From Gemmatimonadota bacterium (GTDB lineage Bacteria; Gemmatimonadota; Gemmatimonadetes; Longimicrobiales; Gaopeijiaceae), in the NCBI GenBank assembly GCA_022340755.1, contig JAJDNI010000218.1:1-39397 (forward strand): 39,397 nucleotides of DNA, written 5' to 3'. Shown here one piece after another: positions 1 to 8,288 of the stretch (its first letter is position 1; every line of letters starts with the position of its first letter). Position numbers and translations under genes: made by a program. Under the pieces are notes generated by a model. That model saw only the letters and a list, made by a program, of their open reading frames with translations, made no database searches and had not been told where the DNA came from.

Positions 1-509
1 CGTTCCGAGTCCATCAGCCAGAGCGCGATGAAGCGGTCGGTCCCGATCCCCCGGTGCAGCGGCGAGTCGGTCTCGCCGTACATGTCGCGCGCGTACTCCC
101 CCACGACGATCCCCAACTTGGAGAAGTTCACGTACGCGTTGCGCGACTGAAGGGGGTCGAACGTCCAGAACATCTTCCGGATGCCCCGCTCCAGGAGCAC
201 GTCCCGCTGATAGGCCTTCAGTCTCGTGCCGAGGCCGGTGTCCTGGATACCGCGTCGCACCGCGAGCATGTCCGACCAGTGGACCACCTCACCGTCCCTG
301 ACCCCGGCGAACCCGAACACAAAGCCGTCCAGCGATCCGTCGGGACCCCACGCCCCCGCTGCGACCCCGCCCAGGATCTGCGCGACCTTGAGGATGGCGG
401 GCGGAACTCGATCCGAGAATCCGTGGCCCCAGGTCTCCTCCTGGAGCGCGACACACGCCTGCAGCTCCTCGATGCCGACGAACGGCCGGATGGTGTGCGG
501 GCCGCTCAT
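1..509 (-). CDS. GNAT-superfamily acyltransferase (COG3375-like), 3' end cut by window edge
   Basis: The third minus-strand frame is open from an ATG at 509 to the left edge, giving 169 residues without a stop, so the C-terminus lies outside the window. The protein begins MSGPHTIRPFVGIEELQACV and contains QEETWG, an LGGVAAGA stretch, DMLAVRRGIQDTGLGTRLK (the acyl-CoA pyrophosphate-binding region of GNAT folds, about residues 83-101), and FDPLQSRNAYVNFSKLG. These match what I know of the COG3375 predicted acetyltransferases. The ATG overlaps the TGA of the M20 gene (ATGA, 506-509), so the two are probably translationally coupled. In Geobacillus kaustophilus a GNAT N-succinyltransferase, an N-succinylamino acid racemase and an M20 desuccinylase form a D- to L-amino-acid pathway; that role here is inference. 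The acyl donor and acceptor cannot be read from the sequence. Confidence 0.82.
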   Translation of the reverse strand, partial: MSGPHTIRPFVGIEELQACVALQEETWGHGFSDRVPPAILKVAQILGGVAAGAWGPDGSLDGFVFGFAGVRDGEVVHWSDMLAVRRGIQDTGLGTRLKAYQRDVLLERGIRKMFWTFDPLQSRNAYVNFSKLGIVVGEYARDMYGETDSPLHRGIGTDRFIALWLMDSE

Positions 510-1663
510 GCATCCACCGGCGCCATGAGAAGCAGCGCCAGCAGCGCGCACCGGTCCACCCAGGCGTCCACCACAAGATGCTCGTGCGCGGCGTGGGCGC
601 CGTCGCCCACCGGTCCGAGACCGTCCAGGGTGGCCGTGAACAGGCTGGTCGTGTTCCCGTCGGAGCCACCGCCTACGAGGGTCTCTTCGAGCTCGATCCC
701 CAATGCGTCGGCGGCGACCTGCGCGTGGCCCCAGAGTCGTCGGTTCCGCGGAGTGCGCTCCAGGGGCGGCGTCTGCACGCCTCCGGTGACCTGGATCCTG
801 ACACCGGCGGTGTGCGGCGTCAGACCGAGGATGGCTTCCTCCACCCAGCGGCCGTCCGCGGCTGTCGCCACCCGCACGTCCACCTGCGCCCGGGCGTGCG
901 CGGCGACCACGTTGGGCCGGGTGCCCCCTTCGACGACGCCCACGTTCACGGTGATGCCTCGCTCCGGGTCGGTGAGCCCGTGGAGCGCCTGGATCACGTG
1001 GCCCAGCTCGTGGATGGCGCTGACCCCGGCCTCGGGAGCGAGGCCCGCGTGCGAGGCCTTCCCGCGGATCTCGATCTCGAATCGCCCGACGCCTTTCCGG
1101 GCCGTCTTGAGCTTCCCCTGGGGGCCGTAGGACGGCTCCGGGACATACGCTCGGCAGGCATGGCGAGCCAGCAGCCGCACGAAGCGGTGGGAATCGGGAC
1201 TCCCGACCTCCTCGTCGGAGTTCACGAAGACCACCGGCGTGGCCGGAGGCGCCAGCTCCAGATCGGAGAGCGTCCGGAGCGCGAAGACCATCTGCGCGAG
1301 GCCTCCCTTCATGTCGAAGACCCCCGGCCCGTGCAGGCGCCCGTCCTCCAGCTTGACGGGCATCCCGGCCAGGGTCCCGTGAGGCCACACGGTGTCACAG
1401 TGACCCACGAGAAGCTGGGCCGGCCGCCCTCGAGAGCGCTTCGCGGGCCGGGCATACAGGTGGCCTCCGCTCACCCCTCCGCCGACCCGCTTCACCGCGT
1501 ATTCCAGGGCGGACAGCGCCTCGCGGATGATCTCCTGGACCGGCGCCTGAGATGCCGGATCGTCACTCGGGGACTCGGCCGACGCCAGCCTCGTCACGAA
1601 GTCCACCATGCGGTCCCTCATGCCCCGCACGTGCGCCAGGACGGCTCCGGCGTCGACTTCCAT
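506..1663 (-). CDS. M20 family zinc peptidase/deacylase (carboxypeptidase G2-like)
   Basis: The protein has 385 residues from the ATG at 1663. M20 metal-site residues are all visible: H88 and D90 in GHCDTV, bridging D117 in GVFDMKGG, catalytic E151 followed by E152 in SDEEVGS, E176 in VPEPSYG, and a C-terminal H357 in the GDGAHAAHEHL region. A lid/dimerisation domain lies at about residues 190-300 (KGVGRFEIEIRGKASHAG). Expected chemistry is hydrolysis of an N-acyl or peptide bond next to a carboxylate-bearing residue, as in carboxypeptidase G2, ArgE, DapE or N-acyl-amino-acid deacylases; the substrate is not determined. The start is set by a GGGAGGA ribosome site and the ATGA overlap with the end of glcF. 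It is followed, again by an ATGA overlap, by a GNAT acyltransferase, which supports a role on N-acylated amino acids. Confidence 0.9.
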   Translation of the reverse strand: MEVDAGAVLAHVRGMRDRMVDFVTRLASAESPSDDPASQAPVQEIIREALSALEYAVKRVGGGVSGGHLYARPAKRSRGRPAQLLVGHCDTVWPHGTLAGMPVKLEDGRLHGPGVFDMKGGLAQMVFALRTLSDLELAPPATPVVFVNSDEEVGSPDSHRFVRLLARHACRAYVPEPSYGPQGKLKTARKGVGRFEIEIRGKASHAGLAPEAGVSAIHELGHVIQALHGLTDPERGITVNVGVVEGGTRPNVVAAHARAQVDVRVATAADGRWVEEAILGLTPHTAGVRIQVTGGVQTPPLERTPRNRRLWGHAQVAADALGIELEETLVGGGSDGNTTSLFTATLDGLGPVGDGAHAAHEHLVVDAWVDRCALLALLLMAPVDA

Positions 1664-3126
1664 CAGATTCCTCCCGAAGGACGGGGCCCACGCGACCCCG
1701 ACGGTCCCCCCGCGTAGTATCCCGCCCTGCGATAGCTCTCGTCCAGAAGCTCCACCGGATGGACGACGCCGAGGTCGGCTCCGGCCAGCCTCAGACCGGC
1801 CCCGATCTGCATCATGCACCCTGGGTTGGGAGTCGCCACCACGTCGGCGGACGCGGCGAGGACCGACCGCACCTTGTCTCCTCCGATGCGCCCGCCCAGA
1901 TCCGGGTGGGTGAGGCCGTAGATGCCCGCTCCACCGCAGCACTCGCTGGCCCCCTCCACCACGCGCACCTCCAGCTCGGGCACGGCAGCCAGGACCGACA
2001 GCGGGGGCTGTTCCAGACGCTGCGCGTGCAGGAGGTGGCAGGGGTGGTCGTACGCCACCACGCCCCGCAGCGGCGCGCCCCGGCGAGGCCCGGATTCCGA
2101 CAGCAGCTCGGACACGTCCCGGGTCTTGCGGGCCAACGCTGCGGCTCGCTCTGCCATGTCGTCTACCGTGTCATTCGACAGCCACGTGCCGTATTCCTTC
2201 ATCGCCGCCCCACACCCCGCGGCGTTCACCGCCACTAGGTCCACGGCGGCGGCCTCGAAGCTTGCGACGTTCGCGCGTGCGAGGCGGCGTGCCTCCTCGA
2301 GGTCGCCACCGTGTGCGTGCAGCGCGCCGCAGCATTCCTGGCCGCGCACCTCGACGACGTCGTAGCCGTTCGCCTCCAGGACCCGACGGGTCGCGGCGTT
2401 GACCCGGGCGTACAGCCCCTCCTGGACGCATCCGGTGAGCAGGCCCACGCGAATACGATCCGTGGAGCGGTGACGGTCGGCCACGACTGGAGTGGCACGG
2501 GAGGGAGGCGGAGGTTTCTGGGCCCGGTCAGGGTCCGCTGAAGCGGAGCCCACGGCCCCGGCGTGGGAGGTCGTCCCGTCCTGGCCCTCGGTCCATCGGC
2601 GCGACGCGCGCCAGGGCCCGGTGGCCGCAACCATCGCCAAGCCGAGACGCGCGCTTCCCAGCAGTCCGCCGGAGGGAAGCAGCCGCGTGCCGAGGGCGGC
2701 CAGCCCCGTGCTTCTCAGCAAGCGCCCTCCCAGGAAGAACAAGCCTCGCCACAACCGCGACGAGAACACCGCCAACATGAGCCGCGTCGACAAAACCGGC
2801 GGACGGCTGCGTCCGGCCACGTCGCGGGCGAGCTCCAGGAGCGTTCCGTACTCCACGCCCGAGGGGCAGACGGGTTCACACGCGCGGCACCCGAGGCATC
2901 GATCGATGTGCCGGCGGAAGGCTTCCGAGGCCGCGCTCAAGCGTCCGTCCACCACCGCGCGCATGAGATGCAGACGCCCCCGGGGCGAGTCGGCCTCGTC
3001 CCCGAGACGGTTGTACGTCGGACACGCGGGCAGGCAGAAGCCACAGTGCACGCATGGCATGAGACGCTCGTGCTGTGCCTCGAGCGCCTGCTCGAGGGCA
3101 CCTACCGGATGTTGCTCAAGCGCCAT
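1663..3126 (-). CDS. glcF: Glycolate/lactate oxidase iron-sulfur subunit GlcF-like
   Basis: The protein has 487 residues. Two ferredoxin-type [4Fe-4S] motifs occur near the N-terminus: C25-x2-C28-x2-C31-x3-C35 (CVHCGFCLPACP) and C77-x2-C80-x2-C83-x3-C87 (CLGCRACEPVCP). Two CCG domains follow, with CCG at 265-267 and 396-398 and accessory cysteines near 233, 305, 363 and 437, as in GlcF, LutA and heterodisulfide-reductase-like subunits. It should pass electrons from the flavin subunits GlcD/GlcE to the quinone pool at the membrane. The protein is longer than typical GlcF (about 400 residues) because of a Ser/Pro/Asp-rich segment at about 175-225 between the ferredoxin and CCG parts. The ATG at 3126 overlaps the aldehyde dehydrogenase end by 11 bp; the longer upstream frame reads through that gene and looks non-coding. 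Confidence 0.9.
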   Translation of the reverse strand: MALEQHPVGALEQALEAQHERLMPCVHCGFCLPACPTYNRLGDEADSPRGRLHLMRAVVDGRLSAASEAFRRHIDRCLGCRACEPVCPSGVEYGTLLELARDVAGRSRPPVLSTRLMLAVFSSRLWRGLFFLGGRLLRSTGLAALGTRLLPSGGLLGSARLGLAMVAATGPWRASRRWTEGQDGTTSHAGAVGSASADPDRAQKPPPPSRATPVVADRHRSTDRIRVGLLTGCVQEGLYARVNAATRRVLEANGYDVVEVRGQECCGALHAHGGDLEEARRLARANVASFEAAAVDLVAVNAAGCGAAMKEYGTWLSNDTVDDMAERAAALARKTRDVSELLSESGPRRGAPLRGVVAYDHPCHLLHAQRLEQPPLSVLAAVPELEVRVVEGASECCGGAGIYGLTHPDLGGRIGGDKVRSVLAASADVVATPNPGCMMQIGAGLRLAGADLGVVHPVELLDESYRRAGYYAGGPSGSRGPRPSGGI

Positions 3127-4651
3127 GCCGCTCCCTCCGCCGCGCCATGCTCCTCGCGAAGGCCAGGAGCCCCGCCGGTCCCCGTCGCACGCGCCACTCC
3201 AGGACCGCCCGGATGAGGCGGATCTGGCCTGCTCCGTAGGGGAACCACCAAGGCTCCCGCCGGCGGCCGCCCCGGTCCACGAGCATCGAGCGGGTGCGGG
3301 CCATCTCGTCCAGCCCCTCCAGTCCACGGCGTCTGCCGAAGCCGCTCTCACCCACGCCCCCCATGGGCAGCCCCGCAACGGCATAGTGGCTGAGGACATC
3401 GTTGATGGACACTCCGCTGGCGTGCAACCTGCGAGCAACGCGGATGCCACGGGTGGAGTCGCGGGTCCATACGCTGGCAAAGAGGCCATAACGGCTCTCG
3501 TTCGCCAGGCCCACGGCCTCGTCGTCGTCGTCGAAAGGAAGGACGGGAAGCAGGGGACCGAAGGACTCCGCGCTGACGACGTCCATGGACGGCTTCACGT
3601 GCACCAGCAGCGTCGGCAGGAAGACGCTCGACCCCGGCGCCTGTCGCCCGCCGCCCACCAAGGCACGGGCTCCCCCCGCGACCGCCTGCGTCACGTGCCG
3701 CTCGACGACGTCCACCTGCGCCCGCGACACCAGGGGTCCCACGTCGACGTCGACACCAGTCCCCACACGCAGCGACGCCAGCAGCTCGGTGGCTCGCCGC
3801 ACGAACTCGTCGTACCGGGACCGGGCCACCAGTACCCGCTCGACGGAGAGGCATGTCTGACCGGCGTTGAACAAGGCCCCGAACACGACGCCCGGCACCG
3901 CCCGGTCGAGATCCGCGTCGTCCAGGACGATGGCGGGGTCCTTCCCCCCTAGCTCCAGCGTCACCGGGGTCAGGGTCTCCGCCGCGGCCGCCATCACCCT
4001 GCGGCCCGTCGCGGTGCTTCCGGTGAAGACGATGCGGTCGACGCCGGAGCGGATGAGCGCTTCGCCGGTCGACCCGTCGCCAGTCACCACGCGTACGAGA
4101 TCCGACGGAAGGCCCGCTTCGGTACAGAGCTCCCCGATGAGCAGGGCGCTCAAAGGTGTGAGCTCCGACGGCTTGAGCACGACGGCGTTCCCGGCAAAGA
4201 GCGCCGCCACGACCGTATCCATGGGAATGATGAACGGGTAGTTCCACGGCGTGATGGCCCCCACGACTCCGTGGGGGACTCGCTCCACCCACGCCTTCTT
4301 CCAGGGCATCCATCCCGAGCCCACGCGCCGGGGCCGGAGGTGGCCGGGCCCCTTCTTCGCGTAGAAGCGAAGCAGGTCCACGGACACCACGACTTCGGTG
4401 AGGGCTTCCGCGGCAGGTTTCCCCGTTTCGCTGCGCACGACGTCGGCGACGTCGTCCGCCCTGCGGCCCAGCACCCTCACCAGATTCTCCATGCGTCGAG
4501 CGCGGTCACGGGGATTCAGCGATGCCCAGGAAGGCTGCGCCGAGCGGGCCGCCGCAACGGCTTCGGAGACGGCGGTGGCGTCAGCTACAGGGAGCGTCGC
4601 CAGGAGCGAGCCGTCGGCTGGTCGATGGACCTCGAAGGTCGAGCCGCTCAC
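3116..4651 (-). CDS. NAD(P)-dependent aldehyde dehydrogenase
   Basis: The protein has 511 residues from the GTG at 4651. It is a full-length ALDH: PWNYP with N137, the Rossmann G-S-T-A-T-G at 211-216, ELGGKDP with general-base E233, and GQTC with nucleophile C267. The C-terminus carries an extra hydrophobic/basic tail (WWFPYGAGQ, then an amphipathic stretch ending in ARRRERHGA) that could touch the membrane. The GTG start overlaps the glcE stop as GTGA and has GGGAAG upstream; another GTG at 4672 is possible. It lies inside the glcDE-glcF set. A plausible role is oxidation of glycolaldehyde or another aldehyde to the 2-hydroxy acid used by GlcDEF, but this is inference; substrate specificity cannot be read. 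Confidence 0.88.
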   Translation of the reverse strand: MSGSTFEVHRPADGSLLATLPVADATAVSEAVAAARSAQPSWASLNPRDRARRMENLVRVLGRRADDVADVVRSETGKPAAEALTEVVVSVDLLRFYAKKGPGHLRPRRVGSGWMPWKKAWVERVPHGVVGAITPWNYPFIIPMDTVVAALFAGNAVVLKPSELTPLSALLIGELCTEAGLPSDLVRVVTGDGSTGEALIRSGVDRIVFTGSTATGRRVMAAAAETLTPVTLELGGKDPAIVLDDADLDRAVPGVVFGALFNAGQTCLSVERVLVARSRYDEFVRRATELLASLRVGTGVDVDVGPLVSRAQVDVVERHVTQAVAGGARALVGGGRQAPGSSVFLPTLLVHVKPSMDVVSAESFGPLLPVLPFDDDDEAVGLANESRYGLFASVWTRDSTRGIRVARRLHASGVSINDVLSHYAVAGLPMGGVGESGFGRRRGLEGLDEMARTRSMLVDRGGRRREPWWFPYGAGQIRLIRAVLEWRVRRGPAGLLAFARSMARRRERHGA

Positions 4652-5919
4652 GTCACACGCTTCCCGGGCCACAGCACCCGCTGGGGGTCGAACCGGTCCG
4701 CGAGCCCTCGGGCCAGCGTGGCCACCGGGCCGTCCGGCGACGATCCCGGCACCCGTATGCTGACGCCCACCGGGGCGCGCTCCAGGGCGTAGCCCCCGCC
4801 GAGCCTCGCCGCCGCGTGCGCGACTTGTTCCAGCCCCTCCGTGGATGCGCCGGAGACCGCCGCGCGCACCCGACCCGCGATGGGATCCGCCATGATCTGA
4901 ACGGTGTCCCCCAGCGCCTCCGCCCCGGCGAGCACGTCGCCGATCCGGTTGGGCAACGCCGACACCCGGATCACGATGGGTCCGGTCATGGCGTGGTCTC
5001 GCACCGCCGTGAGCAGCGCGAACGCCTCCGCTCCCTCGACGACCCGGAAGCTTCGGCCCACGTGGGCCTGGAGCCGCGTCGAATCCGCCGCTACGGTCTC
5101 GGGTGCGCCGTGGATACGCAGGACGAGAAGCGATGGCGGCTTCGGAGTCCGGGACGCGTCCGCACTCGATGCGTCCGCACCGACCTCGGCGCGAAGGCCC
5201 GAAACCAGCACCGCCGAGGCGGGAAGCACCGGCGCCGTCGCTACGGCTCGCGCCGCCGTGACCAGCTCATGCGACGTCGCGGCCTCGAGGACGAGCCCCA
5301 CCTCGTGCGCCGGTCGCGGGAAGAGGCGCACGTTCACGGACACGATCACCCCGAGGGTGCCGCGGCTGCCCACCACCAGCCTCACCAGGTCGAAGCCGGC
5401 CACATTCTTCATGACCCGACCACCAAGTCGAAGCAGGCGTCCGTCGCCCGTGACGAGCGTCAGCCCCAGAATGTGGTCGCGAGGGGCACCGTACGACGCG
5501 GCCAATGGTCCGCGGACACCCGTGGCGGCCAGGCCGCCCAACGTCCGTGATGGCGCGAAGGGCGGATCGAAGGGAAGCCATTGCCCGTGTGGGCCGGCCA
5601 CGTCGCCGATCTCTCCGAGCGTGGAGCCCGCCTGCGCCGACAAGGTCAGGTCGGCGGGCTCGTACATCTCCACACCCTTCAGTCCCGTCGTCGAGAGAAC
5701 GACGAACGGCCCGGTCGGGGCGCTGGCCCCCAGGTCGGCGCCGCTTCCCGACGGGACCACGCCGAAGCCTTCGGCGGAGGCCGCGCGCAGGACTTCGACC
5801 ACCTCTTCGACGGAACCCGGGGACACCGTCGCCTCCGGAGTCGCTCCCCCAATGGGCGTTCCTCCTTCACGCACCTCGTCCCTGGGCAGCAGGCCTGCCA
5901 GGACGTCGGCGGGGCTCAA
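4648..5919 (-). CDS. glcE: FAD-binding oxidase subunit GlcE-like
   Basis: The protein has 423 residues from a TTG at 5919. It shows the PCMH-type FAD domain: GSGADLG, DLTLSAQAGSTLGEIG, GGLAATGVRGPLAASYG, and NVAGFDLVRLVVGSRGTLG, which are hallmarks of the glycolate oxidase GlcE family. It lacks the long C-terminal cap and the HxGDGNLH motif of GlcD, as GlcE does. The TTG is chosen because GGGAGG sits 8 nt upstream; an ATG at 5952 lacks a ribosome site and remains the alternative. It forms the second flavin-type subunit of a GlcDEF complex with its neighbours. The end overlaps the aldehyde dehydrogenase start. Confidence 0.85.
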   Translation of the reverse strand: MSPADVLAGLLPRDEVREGGTPIGGATPEATVSPGSVEEVVEVLRAASAEGFGVVPSGSGADLGASAPTGPFVVLSTTGLKGVEMYEPADLTLSAQAGSTLGEIGDVAGPHGQWLPFDPPFAPSRTLGGLAATGVRGPLAASYGAPRDHILGLTLVTGDGRLLRLGGRVMKNVAGFDLVRLVVGSRGTLGVIVSVNVRLFPRPAHEVGLVLEAATSHELVTAARAVATAPVLPASAVLVSGLRAEVGADASSADASRTPKPPSLLVLRIHGAPETVAADSTRLQAHVGRSFRVVEGAEAFALLTAVRDHAMTGPIVIRVSALPNRIGDVLAGAEALGDTVQIMADPIAGRVRAAVSGASTEGLEQVAHAAARLGGGYALERAPVGVSIRVPGSSPDGPVATLARGLADRFDPQRVLWPGKRVT

Positions 5920-5977
5920 GACGCTACCCTCCCAGCGCCGCGGTGCGCACATGAGGCCGCCGAGCTGGCGAGGCCGT

Positions 5978-7387
5978 TCACGCGGACACCTCGGCATCGG
6001 GAAGCACCTTTCCCGGATTGAAGAGGCCACGGGGATCGAAGACCGCCTTCACGTCGCGCATGGCATCGATCTCGTCCGGGCCGTAGACGAGCTTCATGTA
6101 CTTTCGCTTGTCCACGCCTACGCCGTGCTCGCCGGTGATGGTGCCACCCACCTCCACGCACAACGCCATGATCTCCTTCGACGCGGCCTCGACCCGCTCG
6201 CGCTCGTCGGTGTTCCGGCGGTCGAACAGGACGTTGGGATGCAGGTTGCCGTCCCCCGCATGAAAGACGTTCCCGATGGTGAGGTCGTAGCGCTTGGCGA
6301 TCTCGCCGATCCGCTCCAGCACTTCCGGGAGCTTCGTCCGGGGCACGGTAGCGTCCTGCACCAGCAGATCCGGCGCGACGCGCCCCATGGCACCGAAGGC
6401 TTTCTTGCGGCCCTGCCACAGCGCGAGCCGCTCGCCGGCGTTGCGCGCACGGCGGACCTCCCGCGCACCGGCGGACAGGCAGCACGCCTCCGCTCGCCGG
6501 GCATCGGCATCCAGCCCGGCGTCGGTTCCGTCGAACTCCACCACCAAAGCAGCCCCGGCGTCCGTCGGATAGCCGGCGGCGTATACACTGGCCTCCACGG
6601 CGCGGATGGTGTTTTGATCGATGATCTCCATCGCCGCGGGCAGGAGGCCCTCACGGATGATGGCCGTCACCGCGCGAGCGGCATCTGCCACCGAGGCGAA
6701 GATGCCGAGCAGAGTGCGTACCGCCTCCGGGAGGGGGAGAAGCCGCACCTCCACCTCCACCGCCATCGCGAAGCACCCCTCCGAGCCCACAACGAGGCCA
6801 ACCAGATCGTAGCCGGCTTCGGGGTCTGTACCGGCTCCGCCGATCTTTACGAGCTCGCCGTCGGCCAAGGCCAGCGTCAGCCCGCTGATGTAGCGCGTGG
6901 TCACGCCGTACTTGAGGCAGTGTGGGCCTCCGGAGTTCTCGGCGACGTTCCCACCGATGGTGCAAGCCGTCTGCGATGACGGGTCCGGCGCATAATAAAG
7001 GCCATAGGGGCGCGCCGCGTCGGTCAGGCGCGTATTCTGCACCCCGGGTTGGAGACGCGCGACCCGGTTCTCCGGGTCCAGGGCGAGGATCCGGTTCATC
7101 CGGGCGGTTCCCACGATGACCGCACCCTCGGCCGCCAGCGCGCCACCCGAGAGCCCCGTCCCGGCTCCCCGTGGAACCACGGGGACGCCCTCGCCGTGAA
7201 GGAGTCGCAGGACGCCGGCCGCCTCTTCGGTGGTGGCCGGAAGGACCACGGCCCTGGGCGGCCACCGGTACGCGCTCAGACCATCGGACTCGTAGACCAG
7301 CAGCCGATCGGCTTCCGTGATGACATGGTCGCGCCCCACCAACTCGACGAGTCGGCGTTCGAGCGTCGGAGCTAGAGGTTCGGTCAC
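5978..7387 (-). CDS. glcD: FAD-linked glycolate/D-lactate oxidase catalytic subunit GlcD-like
   Basis: The protein has 469 residues, close to GlcD (about 500). The N-terminal FAD-binding half has PRGAGTGLSGG (72-82), DPSSQTACTIGGNVAENSGG and the VVGSEGC segment. The C-terminal cap has the metal/substrate motif HAGDGNLHP (H376, H383) and GEHGVG (419-424), as in glycolate oxidase and D-lactate dehydrogenase of the GlcD family. It should oxidise a 2-hydroxy acid to a 2-oxo acid, feeding electrons to GlcE/GlcF. It is the first gene of the operon; the GTG start at 7387 is preceded by a GAGG ribosome site. Glycolate versus D-lactate cannot be decided from these motifs, though the separate glcE and glcF genes favour the GlcDEF arrangement. 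Confidence 0.92.
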   Translation of the reverse strand: MTEPLAPTLERRLVELVGRDHVITEADRLLVYESDGLSAYRWPPRAVVLPATTEEAAGVLRLLHGEGVPVVPRGAGTGLSGGALAAEGAVIVGTARMNRILALDPENRVARLQPGVQNTRLTDAARPYGLYYAPDPSSQTACTIGGNVAENSGGPHCLKYGVTTRYISGLTLALADGELVKIGGAGTDPEAGYDLVGLVVGSEGCFAMAVEVEVRLLPLPEAVRTLLGIFASVADAARAVTAIIREGLLPAAMEIIDQNTIRAVEASVYAAGYPTDAGAALVVEFDGTDAGLDADARRAEACCLSAGAREVRRARNAGERLALWQGRKKAFGAMGRVAPDLLVQDATVPRTKLPEVLERIGEIAKRYDLTIGNVFHAGDGNLHPNVLFDRRNTDERERVEAASKEIMALCVEVGGTITGEHGVGVDKRKYMKLVYGPDEIDAMRDVKAVFDPRGLFNPGKVLPDAEVSA

Positions 7388-7516
7388 GGTTGACCTCGTG
7401 GAGGTCGGAGGAACACCGAGGATAGAGCCCCGGGGAGGGGCGCGGCAACAGGCCGCTCGCTTCCGTGATCCGGTCCGCCGGACCCGACCGGGCGAGATGC
7501 GTGGACGCCGCGTCCT

Positions 7517-8284
7517 CTACGAGCGCGATTCCCCACGAACGTGATCCAGAAGCGCCTCGAGACTCTTGATGGCTGCGGCTTCCACGGCGGCGGGGAGGGA
7601 CTTCCCGTAGACCAGCGGCAGCAGCTGTCTCGGCGATGCCCCGGGATCGGCCGCGAGGCCCTCCTCCACCTGGCGGATCCGCCGGACGCGGTGGCTCTCG
7701 AAGCGGTCCAGGGCTGCCGTGGCGTCCACAAGGGCGGGACCGTGAGCGGGGTAGATGACATCGACGCCGAGATCCCGCACCCGCCTCAGCGAGTCGAGAT
7801 AATCCGCCACGCACCCGGGATACTCCGCCACCCACGTGGTATCGCCCCGCCCCAGGAGCAGGTCCCCCGCGAAGAGGGCCCGCCGCCGCGGCCAGTGGAA
7901 ACACAGGTGGTCGGCGATATGTCCCGGCGTGTGCACGGCAACGAGCTCGCCGAGGTCCGTCTCAACGACGCCTCCGTCCGCCAGCGGCGAGGTGACCGCC
8001 GCCACCGTGGCCGGCCCCACGACAGGCGCGCCCAGGGCCGCCGCCACTGCCGGAGCCGCGCCGGCGTGGTCGGCGTGACCGTGGGTCACGACGATCACCA
8101 CCTCGTCTGCATCCGCCATCCAGGCGACGAGAGCCCGGACGTGGCTTGCCACGTCCGGGCCCGGATCCAGCAGCACGGCGCGCTTGAGCCCCACGCGGTA
8201 CGTGCGCGTGCCATCGAGTGTGAAGGGGCCGGCGTTGCCGGCGTTCAGGAAGGGCGGATGTGCGTCGCCCTCCACCGTCGTCAC
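7517..8284 (-). CDS. Metallo-beta-lactamase fold hydrolase (LACTB2/glyoxalase II type)
   Basis: The protein has 255 residues from a GTG at 8284. The zinc signature H68-x-H70-x-D72-H73 (THGHADH) is intact, followed by HTPGHIADHLCF (third metal-binding histidine) and a bridging Asp in FAGDLLLG. The C-terminus has YPAHGP and a helical extension (residues about 190-250) typical of the LACTB2-like and winged-helix-tailed MBL hydrolases. Likely chemistry is hydrolysis of a thioester, ester or phosphodiester; the exact substrate is open. The gene starts 4 nt after the GAF-domain gene and is probably co-transcribed with it. Confidence 0.88.
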   Translation of the reverse strand: MTTVEGDAHPPFLNAGNAGPFTLDGTRTYRVGLKRAVLLDPGPDVASHVRALVAWMADADEVVIVVTHGHADHAGAAPAVAAALGAPVVGPATVAAVTSPLADGGVVETDLGELVAVHTPGHIADHLCFHWPRRRALFAGDLLLGRGDTTWVAEYPGCVADYLDSLRRVRDLGVDVIYPAHGPALVDATAALDRFESHRVRRIRQVEEGLAADPGASPRQLLPLVYGKSLPAAVEAAAIKSLEALLDHVRGESRS

Positions 8285-8288
8285 GAGG

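Noticed and set aside
5050..5075. CACGTG in coding sequence as a possible parS
   Set aside because: Only the central six bases match; the flanks lack the TGTTTC/GAAACA arms. Similar CACGTG copies near 7830 and 12573 fail for the same reason.
4904..6979. A 691-codon plus-strand open frame
   Set aside because: It lies opposite glcE and glcD, whose motifs are complete; the frame is open only because GC-rich codon use depletes stops. Its translation has no recognisable domain.
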